DNA of 64,000 nucleotides from the NCBI RefSeq assembly GCF_003112515.1, contig NZ_BEVZ01000002.1, positions 806,001-870,000 of the forward strand, written 5' to 3'. Below the pieces are notes generated by a model, which was not told the origin of the DNA, did not search any database, and worked only from the letters and a program-made list of their open reading frames with translations. This DNA comes from Streptomyces fragilis. GTDB taxonomy: Bacteria; Actinomycetota; Actinomycetes; Streptomycetales; Streptomycetaceae. The translations under genes and the position numbers were made by a program. Every line of letters starts with the position of its first letter. Position 1 is the stretch's first letter. This document shows positions 35,929-44,409 of this stretch, one piece after another.

Positions 35929-35987
35929 GACCGCCACCTCCGGCCCGGCCCGCCGAGCTGTTCCTCCCTGACTTCCCGAGGTTTGTG

Positions 35988-36353
35988 ATGTCCCTTTTCC
36001 CTGACGGCGCGCACCGCGTCGCCGTCGACGAGGCCGAGCGATGTACGCGGGGCGCCGACGCCCCGGCCGTGCTGCTCGACGTGCGTGAGCGGGCCGAGTG
36101 GGACGCCGGTCACGCGCCCCGCGCGCTGTCCACGCCGCTGTCCGCCCTGGCGGCGGGGGCGTCGCTGCCCGCCGCGGCCCTGGGCCGGCCCCTGGTGGTG
36201 ATCTGCCGCGGCGGCCACCGCTCGCGGACGGCCGCCCGGCTGCTGAACGCACGCGGCGAGCGGGCGGTGGACGTCGTCGGCGGCATGCGCGACCGGGCGG
36301 CCGCCGGACACCCGGTCGTCGACGGGCGAGGAAACGACGGCCGCCTCACATGA
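35988..36353 (+). CDS. Single-domain rhodanese
   Basis: A 121-residue sulfurtransferase with LLDVRERAEWDAGHAPRALSTPLSAL and the active-site loop VICRGGHRSRTAARLL (Cys). It transfers sulfane sulfur within the persulfide operon. GAGG lies 6 bases before the ATG. ATGA overlap with the exporter gene. Confidence 0.92.
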   Translation: MSLFPDGAHRVAVDEAERCTRGADAPAVLLDVRERAEWDAGHAPRALSTPLSALAAGASLPAAALGRPLVVICRGGHRSRTAARLLNARGERAVDVVGGMRDRAAAGHPVVDGRGNDGRLT

Positions 36354-37093
36354 CCGCTCTCCTCCTCGCACTCCTCGCCGGCGCGGTTGTCGGCCTGGCC
36401 CTGGGCGGTCTGGGCGGCGGCGGCAGCGTCCTGGCGGTGCCCGCCCTGATCTACCTGGCCGGCTTCGGCCCCGCCGAGGCGACCACGGCCAGCCTGATCA
36501 TCGTCACGCTGACCTCGGTCACGGCGCTCGCCGGACACGCACGCGACGGCAACGTGGCCTGGCGGACGGGGCTGCTGTTCGCCGGCGCGGGCATCGTGCC
36601 CGCGGTGCTCGCGGGCGCCGCCGCGGGCCGTCTCCCGCAGGCCGTGCTCACCCTCGCCTTCTCCGCCGTCGCGGCGGGCGCGGCCCTGCGCATGCTGCGG
36701 CCCGCCCGCGCCGCGACGACCGGCGAGGCGCACCCCGCCAAGGCCGGCGCCGCGGGCGCCGGGCTCGGCGCGGTCACCGGCTTCCTCGGCGTGGGCGGCG
36801 GCTTCCTGGCCGTGCCCGCCCTGGTCGGGGTGGTGCGCCTGCCCATGCGGCGGGCGGTCGGCACCAGCCTGCTGGTCATCGTGATCAACTCGCTGGCCGC
36901 GCTCGCCGCCCGGGCCGGCGGCGGCCTGCAGCTCGACTGGGCGGTCGTCGCCCCCTTCACCGCCGCGGCGATCCTCGGCGCGTGGGACGGCAAGCGGCAG
37001 GCGAAGAAGCTCGCCGGCCCGACCCTGCAGCGCGTCTTCGCCCACCTGCTGCTCGCCGTCGCCCTGCTCATGCTCATCGACACCTTCGTCTGA
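36350..37093 (+). CDS. TauE/SafE-family sulfite exporter
   Basis: A 247-residue membrane protein with about seven or eight hydrophobic segments and the duplicated Gly-rich motif: GLGGGGSVLAVPALIYLAGFGPAEATTASL near the N-terminus and GFLGVGGGFLAVPALVGVVRLPMRRAVGTSLLVI in the second half. In this operon it most likely exports sulfite or thiosulfate made by the persulfide enzymes. Confidence 0.9.
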   Translation: MTALLLALLAGAVVGLALGGLGGGGSVLAVPALIYLAGFGPAEATTASLIIVTLTSVTALAGHARDGNVAWRTGLLFAGAGIVPAVLAGAAAGRLPQAVLTLAFSAVAAGAALRMLRPARAATTGEAHPAKAGAAGAGLGAVTGFLGVGGGFLAVPALVGVVRLPMRRAVGTSLLVIVINSLAALAARAGGGLQLDWAVVAPFTAAAILGAWDGKRQAKKLAGPTLQRVFAHLLLAVALLMLIDTFV

Positions 37094-37166
37094 CCGGCCC
37101 GCACGCCCGTCGCGGCGACCGGACCCGACCACCGCCACGTTCACACCCCCGAAGGACGGCACACCC

Positions 37167-37745
37167 ATGACCACTCCCGCCTCCCTCGACCCCCGTGAGG
37201 CCCGCTCCCGCCTGGACGAGCTGACCGTGATCGACGTCCGCACGCCCGGCGAGTACGCCGGCGGGCACCTCCCCGGCGCGATCAACGTCCCCCTCGACCA
37301 GCTCGGCCGCGCCCTGCCCGACATCCGCACCGCCGCCTCGCGCGGCGAGGTCCTCGTCGTCTGTGCCTCCGGCGCCCGCTCGGAGAACGCCTGCCGGACG
37401 CTCGCCCGGCACGGCGTGGACGTCGCGACCCTCGCCGGCGGCACCGGCGCCTGGGCCCAGCAGGGGCACGAGATCGACCGCCCGCGGCAGGGCGGCGGCG
37501 GCCGGACCTGGGCCATGGACCGCCAGGTCCGCCTCACCGCCGGCTCCCTCGTGCTGCTCGGCCTGCTCCTCGCCCTCCTGGTCCACCCGGCCTTCCAGCT
37601 GCTGTCGGCCGGCATCGCCGCCGGACTCGTCCTCTCCGCGGTGACCGGCACCTGCGGCATGGCCGCCCTGCTCGCCAGGCTCCCCTGGAACCGCCCTTGC
37701 GGGGCCGACCTCGACGCCTCCCTGGCCCGCCTGCGCAACGGCTGA
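37167..37745 (+). CDS. Rhodanese with DUF2892 membrane tail (YgaP-like)
   Basis: A 192-residue protein: rhodanese domain (1-105) with VIDVRTPGEYAGGHLPGAINVPL and the Cys loop VVCASGARSENACRTL, then two transmembrane helices (DUF2892, about 120-170). It anchors sulfurtransferase activity at the membrane. It is 73 bp after the exporter with AAGGAC before the ATG, and ends the persulfide operon. Confidence 0.92.
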   Translation: MTTPASLDPREARSRLDELTVIDVRTPGEYAGGHLPGAINVPLDQLGRALPDIRTAASRGEVLVVCASGARSENACRTLARHGVDVATLAGGTGAWAQQGHEIDRPRQGGGGRTWAMDRQVRLTAGSLVLLGLLLALLVHPAFQLLSAGIAAGLVLSAVTGTCGMAALLARLPWNRPCGADLDASLARLRNG

Positions 37746-37761
37746 CCGACGGCGTCAGCGA

Positions 37762-37793
37762 CGAGGGCGGGCCCCCGACGGGACCCGCCCTCG
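37762..37793. terminator. Bidirectional terminator
   Basis: A perfect 10-bp stem CGAGGGCGGG / CCCGCCCTCG with a 12-nt loop, between the persulfide operon and the convergent sugar ABC permease. Confidence 0.7.
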
Positions 37794-37846
37794 CCACCTG
37801 CCGCACCACCGGCCCGTCCGTCCTGACGACGCCGGACCGCCTCAGG

Positions 37847-39031
37847 TCAGGAACCGACCCTCCGCTTGTTCCACACGTCGAAGCCGACCGCCGCCAGCAG
37901 CACCGCGCCCTTGATCACCTGCTGCCAGTCCGTGCCGATGCCGACCAGGTTCATGCCGTTGTTCAGCACGCCCAGGACCAGGCCGCCGATGATGGCGCCC
38001 AGGACGGTACCGACGCCGCCGCTCATCGACGCGCCGCCGATGAAGGAGGCGGCGATCGCCTCGAGCTCGAAGTTCACCCCGGCCTTGGGCGAGGCCGCGT
38101 TGAAGCGGGCCGCGAAGACCAGGCCGGCCAGCGCGGCGAGCATGCCCATGTTGAGGAAGACCAGGAAGGTGACCTTCCGGTCCTTCACGCCCGACAGCTT
38201 CGCCGCCGGAAGGTTGCCGCCGATGGCGTAGATGTGACGGCCGATGATCGCGTTGCGCATCACGTAGCCGAAGCCGGCCACCAGCACACCGAGGATCAGC
38301 AGGACCACCGGGGCGCCCTTGTAACTGGCCAGGAGCAGCGTCGCGACCAGCACCGCCGCGGCCAGCGCCACCAGTTTGAGGACGAACGCCGGGGTGGGCA
38401 GCACCTCCAGGGCGAACTCGCGCTGGCGGCGCCGGTCCCGTATCTCCTGCAGCACCACTACGGCTATGAACCCGAGCCCCAGCAGCAGGGTGAGGTTGTG
38501 GTAGTTCGTCTCCGGCCCGACCTCCGGCAGGAAGCCGTTGGCGATGTTCTGCAGACCGCGCGGGAAGGGGCCCAGCGTCTGGCCCTTGAGGAAGATCTCC
38601 GTCAGCCCGCGGAACAGCAGCATCCCCGCCAGCGTGACGATGAACGACGGGATGCCCACATAGGCGATGAAGAAGCCCTGCAACGCCCCCGCGGCTGCGC
38701 CGAGCAGCAGGCACAAAAGGACCGCCAGCGGCCACGGCAGCGAGTTCTCGACCATCAGGACGGCGGCGACGGCCCCCACGAAGGCGGTCAGCGAACCGAC
38801 CGACAGGTCGATGTGCCCGGAGATGATCACCAGCATCATGCCGACGGCCAGGACCAGGATGTAGCTGTTCTGCAGGACCAGGTTGGAGACGTTGCGGGGC
38901 AGCAGCAGGTCGCCCTCGGTCCACACCGCGAACAGCGCCACGATCAGACCGAGTGCGAACAGCATGCCGTACTGCCGCATGTTGCGGCGCATGCCGTCCA
39001 GCACCAACCGCACCAAGCCCACCGTGCTCAT
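37847..39031 (-). CDS. mmsB: Monosaccharide ABC permease (GguB/XylH/MmsB-like)
   Basis: A 394-residue inner-membrane permease of the ribose/xylose family with about ten hydrophobic segments and family marks [62 protein letters not shown] and [30 protein letters not shown]. The longer subtype with an internal segment (residues about 190-240) matches the multiple-monosaccharide (ChvE-GguAB) group. The ATG overlaps the ATPase stop (ATGA). Confidence 0.92.
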   Translation of the reverse strand: MSTVGLVRLVLDGMRRNMRQYGMLFALGLIVALFAVWTEGDLLLPRNVSNLVLQNSYILVLAVGMMLVIISGHIDLSVGSLTAFVGAVAAVLMVENSLPWPLAVLLCLLLGAAAGALQGFFIAYVGIPSFIVTLAGMLLFRGLTEIFLKGQTLGPFPRGLQNIANGFLPEVGPETNYHNLTLLLGLGFIAVVVLQEIRDRRRQREFALEVLPTPAFVLKLVALAAAVLVATLLLASYKGAPVVLLILGVLVAGFGYVMRNAIIGRHIYAIGGNLPAAKLSGVKDRKVTFLVFLNMGMLAALAGLVFAARFNAASPKAGVNFELEAIAASFIGGASMSGGVGTVLGAIIGGLVLGVLNNGMNLVGIGTDWQQVIKGAVLLAAVGFDVWNKRRVGS

Positions 39032-40626
39032 CGTTCGTCCGCCTCTCCCGCGCCGGTGCGCCCGTTTCCCTTGCCGCCGGTCCCGCTCCGGTCCGCCGTC
39101 ATGCACCGCATCAGCGCCTCCTGGGTGGCCTCCGCGCGGAGGAACTCACCGGTCAGGCGGCCGGCGGCCATCGTGTGGATCCGGTCGCACATGCCGAGGA
39201 GCTCGGGCAGTTCGGAGGAGATGAACACCACCGCCTTGCCCTCGGCCGCCAACCGGTCGATCACCGTGTAGATCTCGTACTTCGCGCCCACGTCGATGCC
39301 GCGGGTCGGTTCGTCCAGGATCAGGACGTCCGGCCCGGCGAAGATCCACTTGCTGAGCACGACCTTCTGCTGGTTGCCGCCGGACAGCCGCCCCACCGTC
39401 TCGAAGACGGTGGGCGTCCGGATGTTCATCGAGGTGCGGAACCCCTCGGCGACCCGCCGCTCCTCGTGCTCGTCGACCACGCCGTGCCGGGCCACCTTGC
39501 CGAGCGCGGTCAGCGACACGTTCCGGCCGACCGTGTCGATGAGGTTGAGCCCGTAGTGCTTGCGGTCCTCGGTGACGTAGGCGATGCCGTGCTCCACGCA
39601 CTCGGGCACCGTGCGGGTGCTGATCTCCCGGCCGTCCTTGAGGACCGTGCCGCCCGCGTGGCGCCCGTAGGAGCGGCCGAAGACGCTCATCGCCAGCTCG
39701 GTGCGGCCCGCCCCCATCAGCCCGGCGATGCCGACGATCTCACCGCGCCGGACCCGCAGGGACACCCCGTCGACCACCTTGCGGTGCTGGTCGATGGGGT
39801 GGTGCACGGTCCAGTCGCGGATCTCCAGCGCCGGCTCCTCCTCCTCGGCCGGCGCGGCGTACCGGGTCCGCTCGGGGAAGCGGTGGTCCAGGTCGCGGCC
39901 CACCATCCCCGCGATGATCCGTTCCTCGGTGGTCGCCGGATCCCGCACGTCCAGCGTCTCCACCGTGCGGCCGTCCCGCAGGACCGTCACCGAGTCGGCG
40001 ACCCGCAGGATCTCGTTCAGTTTGTGCGAGATGATCACCGAGGTGATGCCCTGGTTCTTCAGCTCCAGGACCAGGTCGAGCAGTTTGCCGCTGTCCTCGT
40101 CGTTGAGCGCGGCGGTCGGCTCGTCGAGGATCAGCAGCCTCACCTCCTTCGCCAGCGCCTTGGCGATCTCCACCAGCTGCTGCTTGCCCACGCCGATGTC
40201 CGCGACCCGGGTCTGCGGCCGGTCCCGCAGGCCCACCCTGCGCAGCAGGTCCGCGGCGTGCCGCAGGGTCGCGGTCCAGTCCACGAAGCCGCGCCGGGCG
40301 TGCTCGTTGCCGAGGAAGATGTTCTCCGCGATCGACAGGTAGGGCACCAGCGCGAGCTCCTGGTGGATGATGACCACGCCGCGCCGCTCGCTGGCCCTGA
40401 TGTCGCGGAAGCGGCACGCCTCCCCCTCGAAGAGCACCTCTCCCTCGTAACTCCCGTGCGGGTGCACGCCGGAGAGGACCTTCATCAAGGTCGACTTGCC
40501 GGCGCCGTTCTCACCGCAGATGGCGTGGACCTCACCCCGCCGTACGGTCAGGTTGACGTCGGACAGCGCCGTCACCCCGGGGAAGGTCTTGCCGATGGAA
40601 CGCATTTCCAGGACGGGTCCCGCCAC
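39028..40626 (-). CDS. mmsA: Monosaccharide ABC ATPase, duplicated (GguA/MmsA-like)
   Basis: A 532-residue tandem ATPase. Half one has Walker [14 protein letters not shown] and Walker [13 protein letters not shown], with [16 protein letters not shown] as its signature region. Half two has a degenerate P-loop [12 protein letters not shown] and the intact signature LSGGNQQKV and [19 protein letters not shown]. This asymmetry is normal for RbsA/XylG/GguA. It energises the arabinose/xylose/glucose-type importer. GTG start. Confidence 0.93.
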   Translation of the reverse strand: MAGPVLEMRSIGKTFPGVTALSDVNLTVRRGEVHAICGENGAGKSTLMKVLSGVHPHGSYEGEVLFEGEACRFRDIRASERRGVVIIHQELALVPYLSIAENIFLGNEHARRGFVDWTATLRHAADLLRRVGLRDRPQTRVADIGVGKQQLVEIAKALAKEVRLLILDEPTAALNDEDSGKLLDLVLELKNQGITSVIISHKLNEILRVADSVTVLRDGRTVETLDVRDPATTEERIIAGMVGRDLDHRFPERTRYAAPAEEEEPALEIRDWTVHHPIDQHRKVVDGVSLRVRRGEIVGIAGLMGAGRTELAMSVFGRSYGRHAGGTVLKDGREISTRTVPECVEHGIAYVTEDRKHYGLNLIDTVGRNVSLTALGKVARHGVVDEHEERRVAEGFRTSMNIRTPTVFETVGRLSGGNQQKVVLSKWIFAGPDVLILDEPTRGIDVGAKYEIYTVIDRLAAEGKAVVFISSELPELLGMCDRIHTMAAGRLTGEFLRAEATQEALMRCMTADRSGTGGKGNGRTGAGEADER

Positions 40627-40653
40627 GGGCCGTCTCCTTTCCTGCCCGCGCCG

Positions 40654-41757
40654 TCACTTGAGGTCGGCCTCGGTGTAGTAGCCGCTGTCGACCAGGACCT
40701 TCTTGTAGTTCGAGACGTCCACGCTGACCGGGTCGAGGAGGTAGGCGGGCACCACCTTGGCGCCGTTGTCGTAGGTCTCGTCGTCGTTGACCTCGGGCTT
40801 CTCGCCCCGCAGCACGGAGTCGACCATCCCCGCGGCGAACGTGGCCAGTTCACGGGTGTCCTTGAAGACGGTCTGGGTCTGCTCGCCCGACACGATCGAC
40901 TTCACCGACGCCACCTCGGCGTCCTGGCCGGTCACCACCGGCAGCGGCTTGGACTTCGAGCCGTAGTCGTCGGACTTCAGGGCCGAGAGGATGCCGATGG
41001 AGATGCCGTCGTAGGGGGAGAGCACCGCGTCCACCCGCTCGGACTTGTACGCCGAGGTCAGCAGGTCGTCCATGCGCTTCTGGGCGGTGCCGCCGTCCCA
41101 GCGCAGGGTGGTGACCTGGTTGAGCTCGGTCTGGCCGGAACGGACCTTCAGCTGCTTCTTGTCGATGTAGGGCTGCAGCACCTTCATCGCGCCGCCGAAG
41201 AAGTACTTGGTGTTGTTGTCGTCGTTGGAGCCGGCGAACAGCTCGATGTTGAACGGGCCCTTCTTCGAGCCGTCGGCCAGGCCGAGCTTCTCGACGATGT
41301 AGGTGCCCTGGAGCTCGCCGACCCGCTCGTTGTCGAAGGAGGCGTAGTAGTCGACGTTGGGGGAGTTGAGGATCAGACGGTCGTAGGCGATCACCGGGAT
41401 GTCGGCGTCGGCGGCCTGCTGCAGCACGTTGTCCAGCGACTTGTTGTCGATGGCGGCGACGACGAGGGCCGACACGCCCTGGGTGATCATGTTCTCGATC
41501 TGGGCGACCTGGGTGTCCGGGTCGTCCTCGCCGTAGACCAGCTGGGTCTTGTAGCCCAAGCCCTTCAGGCTCTTCACGACGTTGCCGCCGTCGGCTATCC
41601 AGCGCTCGGAGGACTTCGTCGGCATGGCGATGCCGATGGTGGCGTCCTCGGCGCCGCCCTTCTTCTCCTCGCTGCCGCCTTCGCTGTCCTGCCCGCAGGC
41701 GGTCAGCAGCAGGGCGAGAGCGGCGGCGGTGGCGAGTGAGGCTCCGCGCATGCGCAT
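40654..41757 (-). CDS. chvE: Monosaccharide-binding lipoprotein (ChvE-like)
   Basis: A 367-residue periplasmic-binding-type lipoprotein with lipobox LTAC (Cys21), [60 protein letters not shown] and [31 protein letters not shown], the ChvE/XylF pattern. It delivers pentoses or glucose/galactose. First gene of the operon, 27 bp before the ATPase. The LacI-type palindrome 68 bp upstream suggests induction by the sugar released by the neighbouring arabinofuranosidase. Confidence 0.93.
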   Translation of the reverse strand: MRMRGASLATAAALALLLTACGQDSEGGSEEKKGGAEDATIGIAMPTKSSERWIADGGNVVKSLKGLGYKTQLVYGEDDPDTQVAQIENMITQGVSALVVAAIDNKSLDNVLQQAADADIPVIAYDRLILNSPNVDYYASFDNERVGELQGTYIVEKLGLADGSKKGPFNIELFAGSNDDNNTKYFFGGAMKVLQPYIDKKQLKVRSGQTELNQVTTLRWDGGTAQKRMDDLLTSAYKSERVDAVLSPYDGISIGILSALKSDDYGSKSKPLPVVTGQDAEVASVKSIVSGEQTQTVFKDTRELATFAAGMVDSVLRGEKPEVNDDETYDNGAKVVPAYLLDPVSVDVSNYKKVLVDSGYYTEADLK

Positions 41758-41824
41758 GGGCGTCCATCCTTGGTTCGTGTCGGTGGGGTCAGCCGCAGGG
41801 ACCGGTCAGTGATGCGCCGTCAAT

Positions 41825-41838
41825 TGTGAGCGCTCACA
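41825..41838 (-). promoter_or_regulatory. LacI-family operator before sugar importer
   Basis: TGTGAGCGCTCACA is a perfect 14-bp palindrome, 68 bp upstream of the binding-protein gene. With its flanks it matches 18 of 20 positions of the symmetric lac operator. It has the same core as two sites before the GH62 gene. Confidence 0.75.
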
Positions 41839-41920
41839 GTACTGCCGGCCGCGCCATGCGGACAGGTCTCGGTCCGCTCCTTCACGGATCTTCCTCCAGC
41901 GGCGCGCAGAGCACGGCGAA

Positions 41921-41952
41921 ACCCCCGCTCCGCCGTGCGCGGAAGCGGGGGT
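41921..41952 (-). terminator. Terminator after DUF2975 gene
   Basis: ACCCCCGCTCCGC pairs with GCGGAAGCGGGGGT, with one bulged base, 22 bp beyond the DUF2975 stop in its direction of transcription. Confidence 0.6.
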
Positions 41953-41973
41953 CCGCAGGAGCGGGCGGCCGGC

Positions 41974-42459
41974 TTAGATCACCTCGTGCAGCTCGGCCTC
42001 CATCCGTGACGCCTCCTCGTGGCGGGCGACGGCCTGGGCGAGCAGTGTCCGCAGTACGTAGGCGAACAGCGCGACCCCGAGGACGGCCAGGCCGATCCCG
42101 CCCATGATGACGGTGACGCCCGGATCCTCCCGCTGCGCGGGCGCGTTGAGGGCCGTGACGGTGAACCACAGGGCCGACGCGGCCACCACGGCCCCGATCA
42201 CGCCGTCCACGTACCGGAAGGCCGCGTCGGAGAAGACGGTCCCGCGTCGCGCCATCGTCACCAGCCGCCAGACGCAGACCGCGGCGACCTGCGCCGTCAC
42301 CATGCCCACGATGGTGACCAGGCGCAGCGGGGTGAGCGGGAGCGCCCCCTCCTCCGGGTCGTGGCCCAGCGCCCACACCATCCCGGCCTGCACGAACACG
42401 GTGCCGGCGAGCACCACCACGAGCACGGCGCGCAGCGCACCCACGGTCAGCTTTCCCAT
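41974..42459 (-). CDS. DUF2975 membrane protein
   Basis: A 161-residue protein with four transmembrane segments (ALRAVLVVVLAGTVFVQAGMVWAL, LVTIVGMVTAQVAAVCVWRLV, DGVIGAVVAASALWFTVTAL, MGGIGLAVLGVALFAYVLRTLL) and the RRGTVFSDAAFRYVDGVI loop typical of DUF2975. These proteins are commonly encoded with a small YozG-type HTH regulator; none is next to it here. GGAGGGACAGGA precedes the ATG. It sits between the sugar importer and GH62 but has no obvious link to sugar use. Confidence 0.85.
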   Translation of the reverse strand: MGKLTVGALRAVLVVVLAGTVFVQAGMVWALGHDPEEGALPLTPLRLVTIVGMVTAQVAAVCVWRLVTMARRGTVFSDAAFRYVDGVIGAVVAASALWFTVTALNAPAQREDPGVTVIMGGIGLAVLGVALFAYVLRTLLAQAVARHEEASRMEAELHEVI

Positions 42460-42471
42460 TCCTGTCCCTCC

Positions 42472-42506
42472 ATCGATTCGCGATGGGAATCTATCGATTC
42501 TCGATA
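42472..42506 (-). promoter_or_regulatory. Paired repeats before DUF2975 gene
   Basis: ATCGATTCGCGAT (42472-42484) and ATCGATTCTCGAT (42493-42505) are near-identical 13-bp direct repeats 21 bp apart. The second lies in a perfect inverted repeat TATCGA-TTC-TCGATA (42492-42506). The A/T-rich stretch with TATCGAT/ATATGCATA words is probably the promoter, and the repeats an operator. Confidence 0.5.
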
Positions 42507-42565
42507 TGCATAGCAAGGGGTGCGTGCCAGGCGGGCGTGGCGCGATCAGTGGGGAAGAGCTCGGT

Positions 42566-42579
42566 TGTGAGCGCTAACA
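42566..42579 (+). promoter_or_regulatory. LacI-type operator 1 upstream of GH62
   Basis: TGTGAGCGCTAACA, one half identical to the sugar-importer operator at 41825, about 275 bp before the arabinofuranosidase start. Confidence 0.6.
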
Positions 42580-42685
42580 GTCGAGGGGTCCTGAGCTCGG
42601 GGAAGGTCGTGTCCCGCGTTGTCCGACTCCCGCGTCACTGGAAGCGGTTCCGGCCCGCCCGGCGCAGGACTATTGCACCGCTCCG

Positions 42686-42699
42686 TGTTAGCGCTCACA
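42686..42699 (+). promoter_or_regulatory. LacI-type operator 2 upstream of GH62
   Basis: TGTTAGCGCTCACA, the mirror image of operator 1, centred 120 bp from it and 155 bp before the gene. The pair could allow repressor looping. GGAAGCGGTTCC (42640-42651) between them is a further imperfect palindrome of a different LacI-like type. The remaining gap up to 42852 shows only the Shine-Dalgarno. Confidence 0.6.
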
Positions 42700-42852
42700 C
42701 TGGCTGCCGAACGCCGGACCCCACGCCGGGCGCCCCCACGGGCGCCGTTACCGGTGTGGCCGCCGCACGTCCCCGACAGGGGCGATCCCCCCACCGAACC
42801 GGCTCCGCCGAACGCCTCCGGCGGGGCGGGGCCGCTACCCCAGGAGGAACAC

Positions 42853-44346
42853 ATGGCATCCGAGAAACCGTTGCGCGCGCGCCTGTTATGGCGGTGGCGG
42901 CGAGGGACGGTCGGAGCGGCCGTCGCGGCCCTGCTCGCCGGGATGTGCCTCGCGCTCGGCAGCACTCCCGCCTCGGCCGCCACGGTCGACACCGGCGCCA
43001 CGTACGTCCTCGTCAACCGCGCCAGCGGCAAGGCGATGGACGTGTACAACCTGGCCACCAACGACGGCGCCCGCATCGTGCAGTGGGCCCGCAACGACCA
43101 GGCGCAGCAGCAGTGGCAGTTCGTCGACTCCGGCAACGGCTACTACCGGCTGAGGTCGAAGCTCTCGGGCAAGGTGCTGGACGTGTACAACTGGTCCACC
43201 GCCGACAACGGCCAGGTCGTCCAGTGGCCCGATCTCAACGGCGCCAACCAGCAGTTCCGCCTCGCCGACTCCTCCGACGGGTACGTGCGGCTGATCAACC
43301 GCAACAGCGGCAAGGCGATCGGCCCGCAGAACGGCTCCACCGCCGACGGCACGAACATCGTCCAGTCCACCGACACCGGAGCGGGCCACCAGCAGTGGCA
43401 GCTGGTCAAGGTGGGCGGCACCACCACGCCGCCGGACGGCACGTGCTCGCTCCCCTCGACCTACCGGTGGAGCTCCTCGGGCGTCCTGGCGCAGCCGAAG
43501 AACGGATGGGTGTCGCTGAAGGACTTCACCGCCGTGAAGCACAACGGCAAGTACCTGGTCTACGGGTCGAACGTGGCGGGGTCCTCGTACGGCTCGATGG
43601 CGTTCAGCCCCTTCACCAACTGGTCCGACATGGCGTCGGCCGGCCAGAACGGGATGAACCAGGCCGCGGTCGCGCCGACGCTCTTCTACTTCGCGCCGAA
43701 GAACATCTGGGTGCTGGCCTACCAGTGGGGCCAGTGGCCGTTCATCTACCGCACCTCGAGCGACCCCACGAACCCCAACGGCTGGTCCGCGCCGCAGCCG
43801 CTGTTCACCGGCAGCATCTCCGGCTCCGACACCGGCCCGATCGACCAGACGCTGATCGCCGACGACCAGAACATGTACCTGTTCTTCGCCGGTGACAACG
43901 GCAAGATCTACCGGGCGAGCATGCCGATCGGGAACTTCCCCGGCAACTTCGGCTCGTCGTACACGACCATCATGAGCGACACCAAGGCCAATCTGTTCGA
44001 GGCCGTCCAGGTGTACAAGGTGCAGGGCCAGAACCAGTACCTCATGATCGTCGAGGCGATGGGCGCCAACGGCCGCTACTTCCGCTCCTTCACGTCCTCC
44101 AGCCTGAGCGGCTCGTGGACCCCGCAGGCCGCCAGCGAGAGCAACCCCTTCGCGGGCAAGGCCAACAGCGGCGCCACCTGGACCAACGACATCAGCCACG
44201 GTGACCTGGTCCGCAGCAACCCCGACCAGACCATGACCATCGACCCCTGCAACCTCCAGCTCCTCTACCAGGGCAAGTCGCCCACCGCGGGCGGTGACTA
44301 CAACCAGCTGCCCTGGCGGCCGGGCGTGCTCACCCTGCAGCGCTGA
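42853..44346 (+). CDS. Secreted alpha-L-arabinofuranosidase, CBM13 plus GH62
   Basis: A 497-residue extracellular enzyme that removes arabinose side chains from arabinoxylan. Signal peptide 1-42 (long basic N-region [11 protein letters not shown], cut after ASA). CBM13/ricin-B trefoil about 43-177 with three QQW-type repeats (QQQWQF, NQQFRL, HQQWQL). GH62 about 195-497 with [19 protein letters not shown] (Asp224) and [24 protein letters not shown] (Glu383) as probable catalytic residues. AGGAGGAAC precedes the ATG. Leu12 is TTA, so expression may need the bldA tRNA. Two LacI-type operators upstream are shared with the sugar importer. Confidence 0.93.
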   Translation: MASEKPLRARLLWRWRRGTVGAAVAALLAGMCLALGSTPASAATVDTGATYVLVNRASGKAMDVYNLATNDGARIVQWARNDQAQQQWQFVDSGNGYYRLRSKLSGKVLDVYNWSTADNGQVVQWPDLNGANQQFRLADSSDGYVRLINRNSGKAIGPQNGSTADGTNIVQSTDTGAGHQQWQLVKVGGTTTPPDGTCSLPSTYRWSSSGVLAQPKNGWVSLKDFTAVKHNGKYLVYGSNVAGSSYGSMAFSPFTNWSDMASAGQNGMNQAAVAPTLFYFAPKNIWVLAYQWGQWPFIYRTSSDPTNPNGWSAPQPLFTGSISGSDTGPIDQTLIADDQNMYLFFAGDNGKIYRASMPIGNFPGNFGSSYTTIMSDTKANLFEAVQVYKVQGQNQYLMIVEAMGANGRYFRSFTSSSLSGSWTPQAASESNPFAGKANSGATWTNDISHGDLVRSNPDQTMTIDPCNLQLLYQGKSPTAGGDYNQLPWRPGVLTLQR

Positions 44347-44361
44347 CCGGCCCGGTCCACG

Positions 44362-44399
44362 CCCCGGACCCTTCCGTCCTCGTGCGGAAGGGCCCGGGG
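44362..44399. terminator. Bidirectional terminator
   Basis: CCCCGGACCCTTCCG pairs with CGGAAGGGCCCGGGG (one A:C mismatch), loop TCCTCGTG, between the convergent GH62 and GH15 genes. Confidence 0.75.
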
Positions 44400-44409
44400 T
44401 CCCGGCCGT

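Noticed and set aside
41825..41838. A cloning-vector or E. coli lac operator contaminant
   Set aside because: Only the 14-bp core and a few flanking bases match; surrounding sequence is Streptomyces-like and related cores occur twice more nearby, as expected for an actinomycete LacI-family site.
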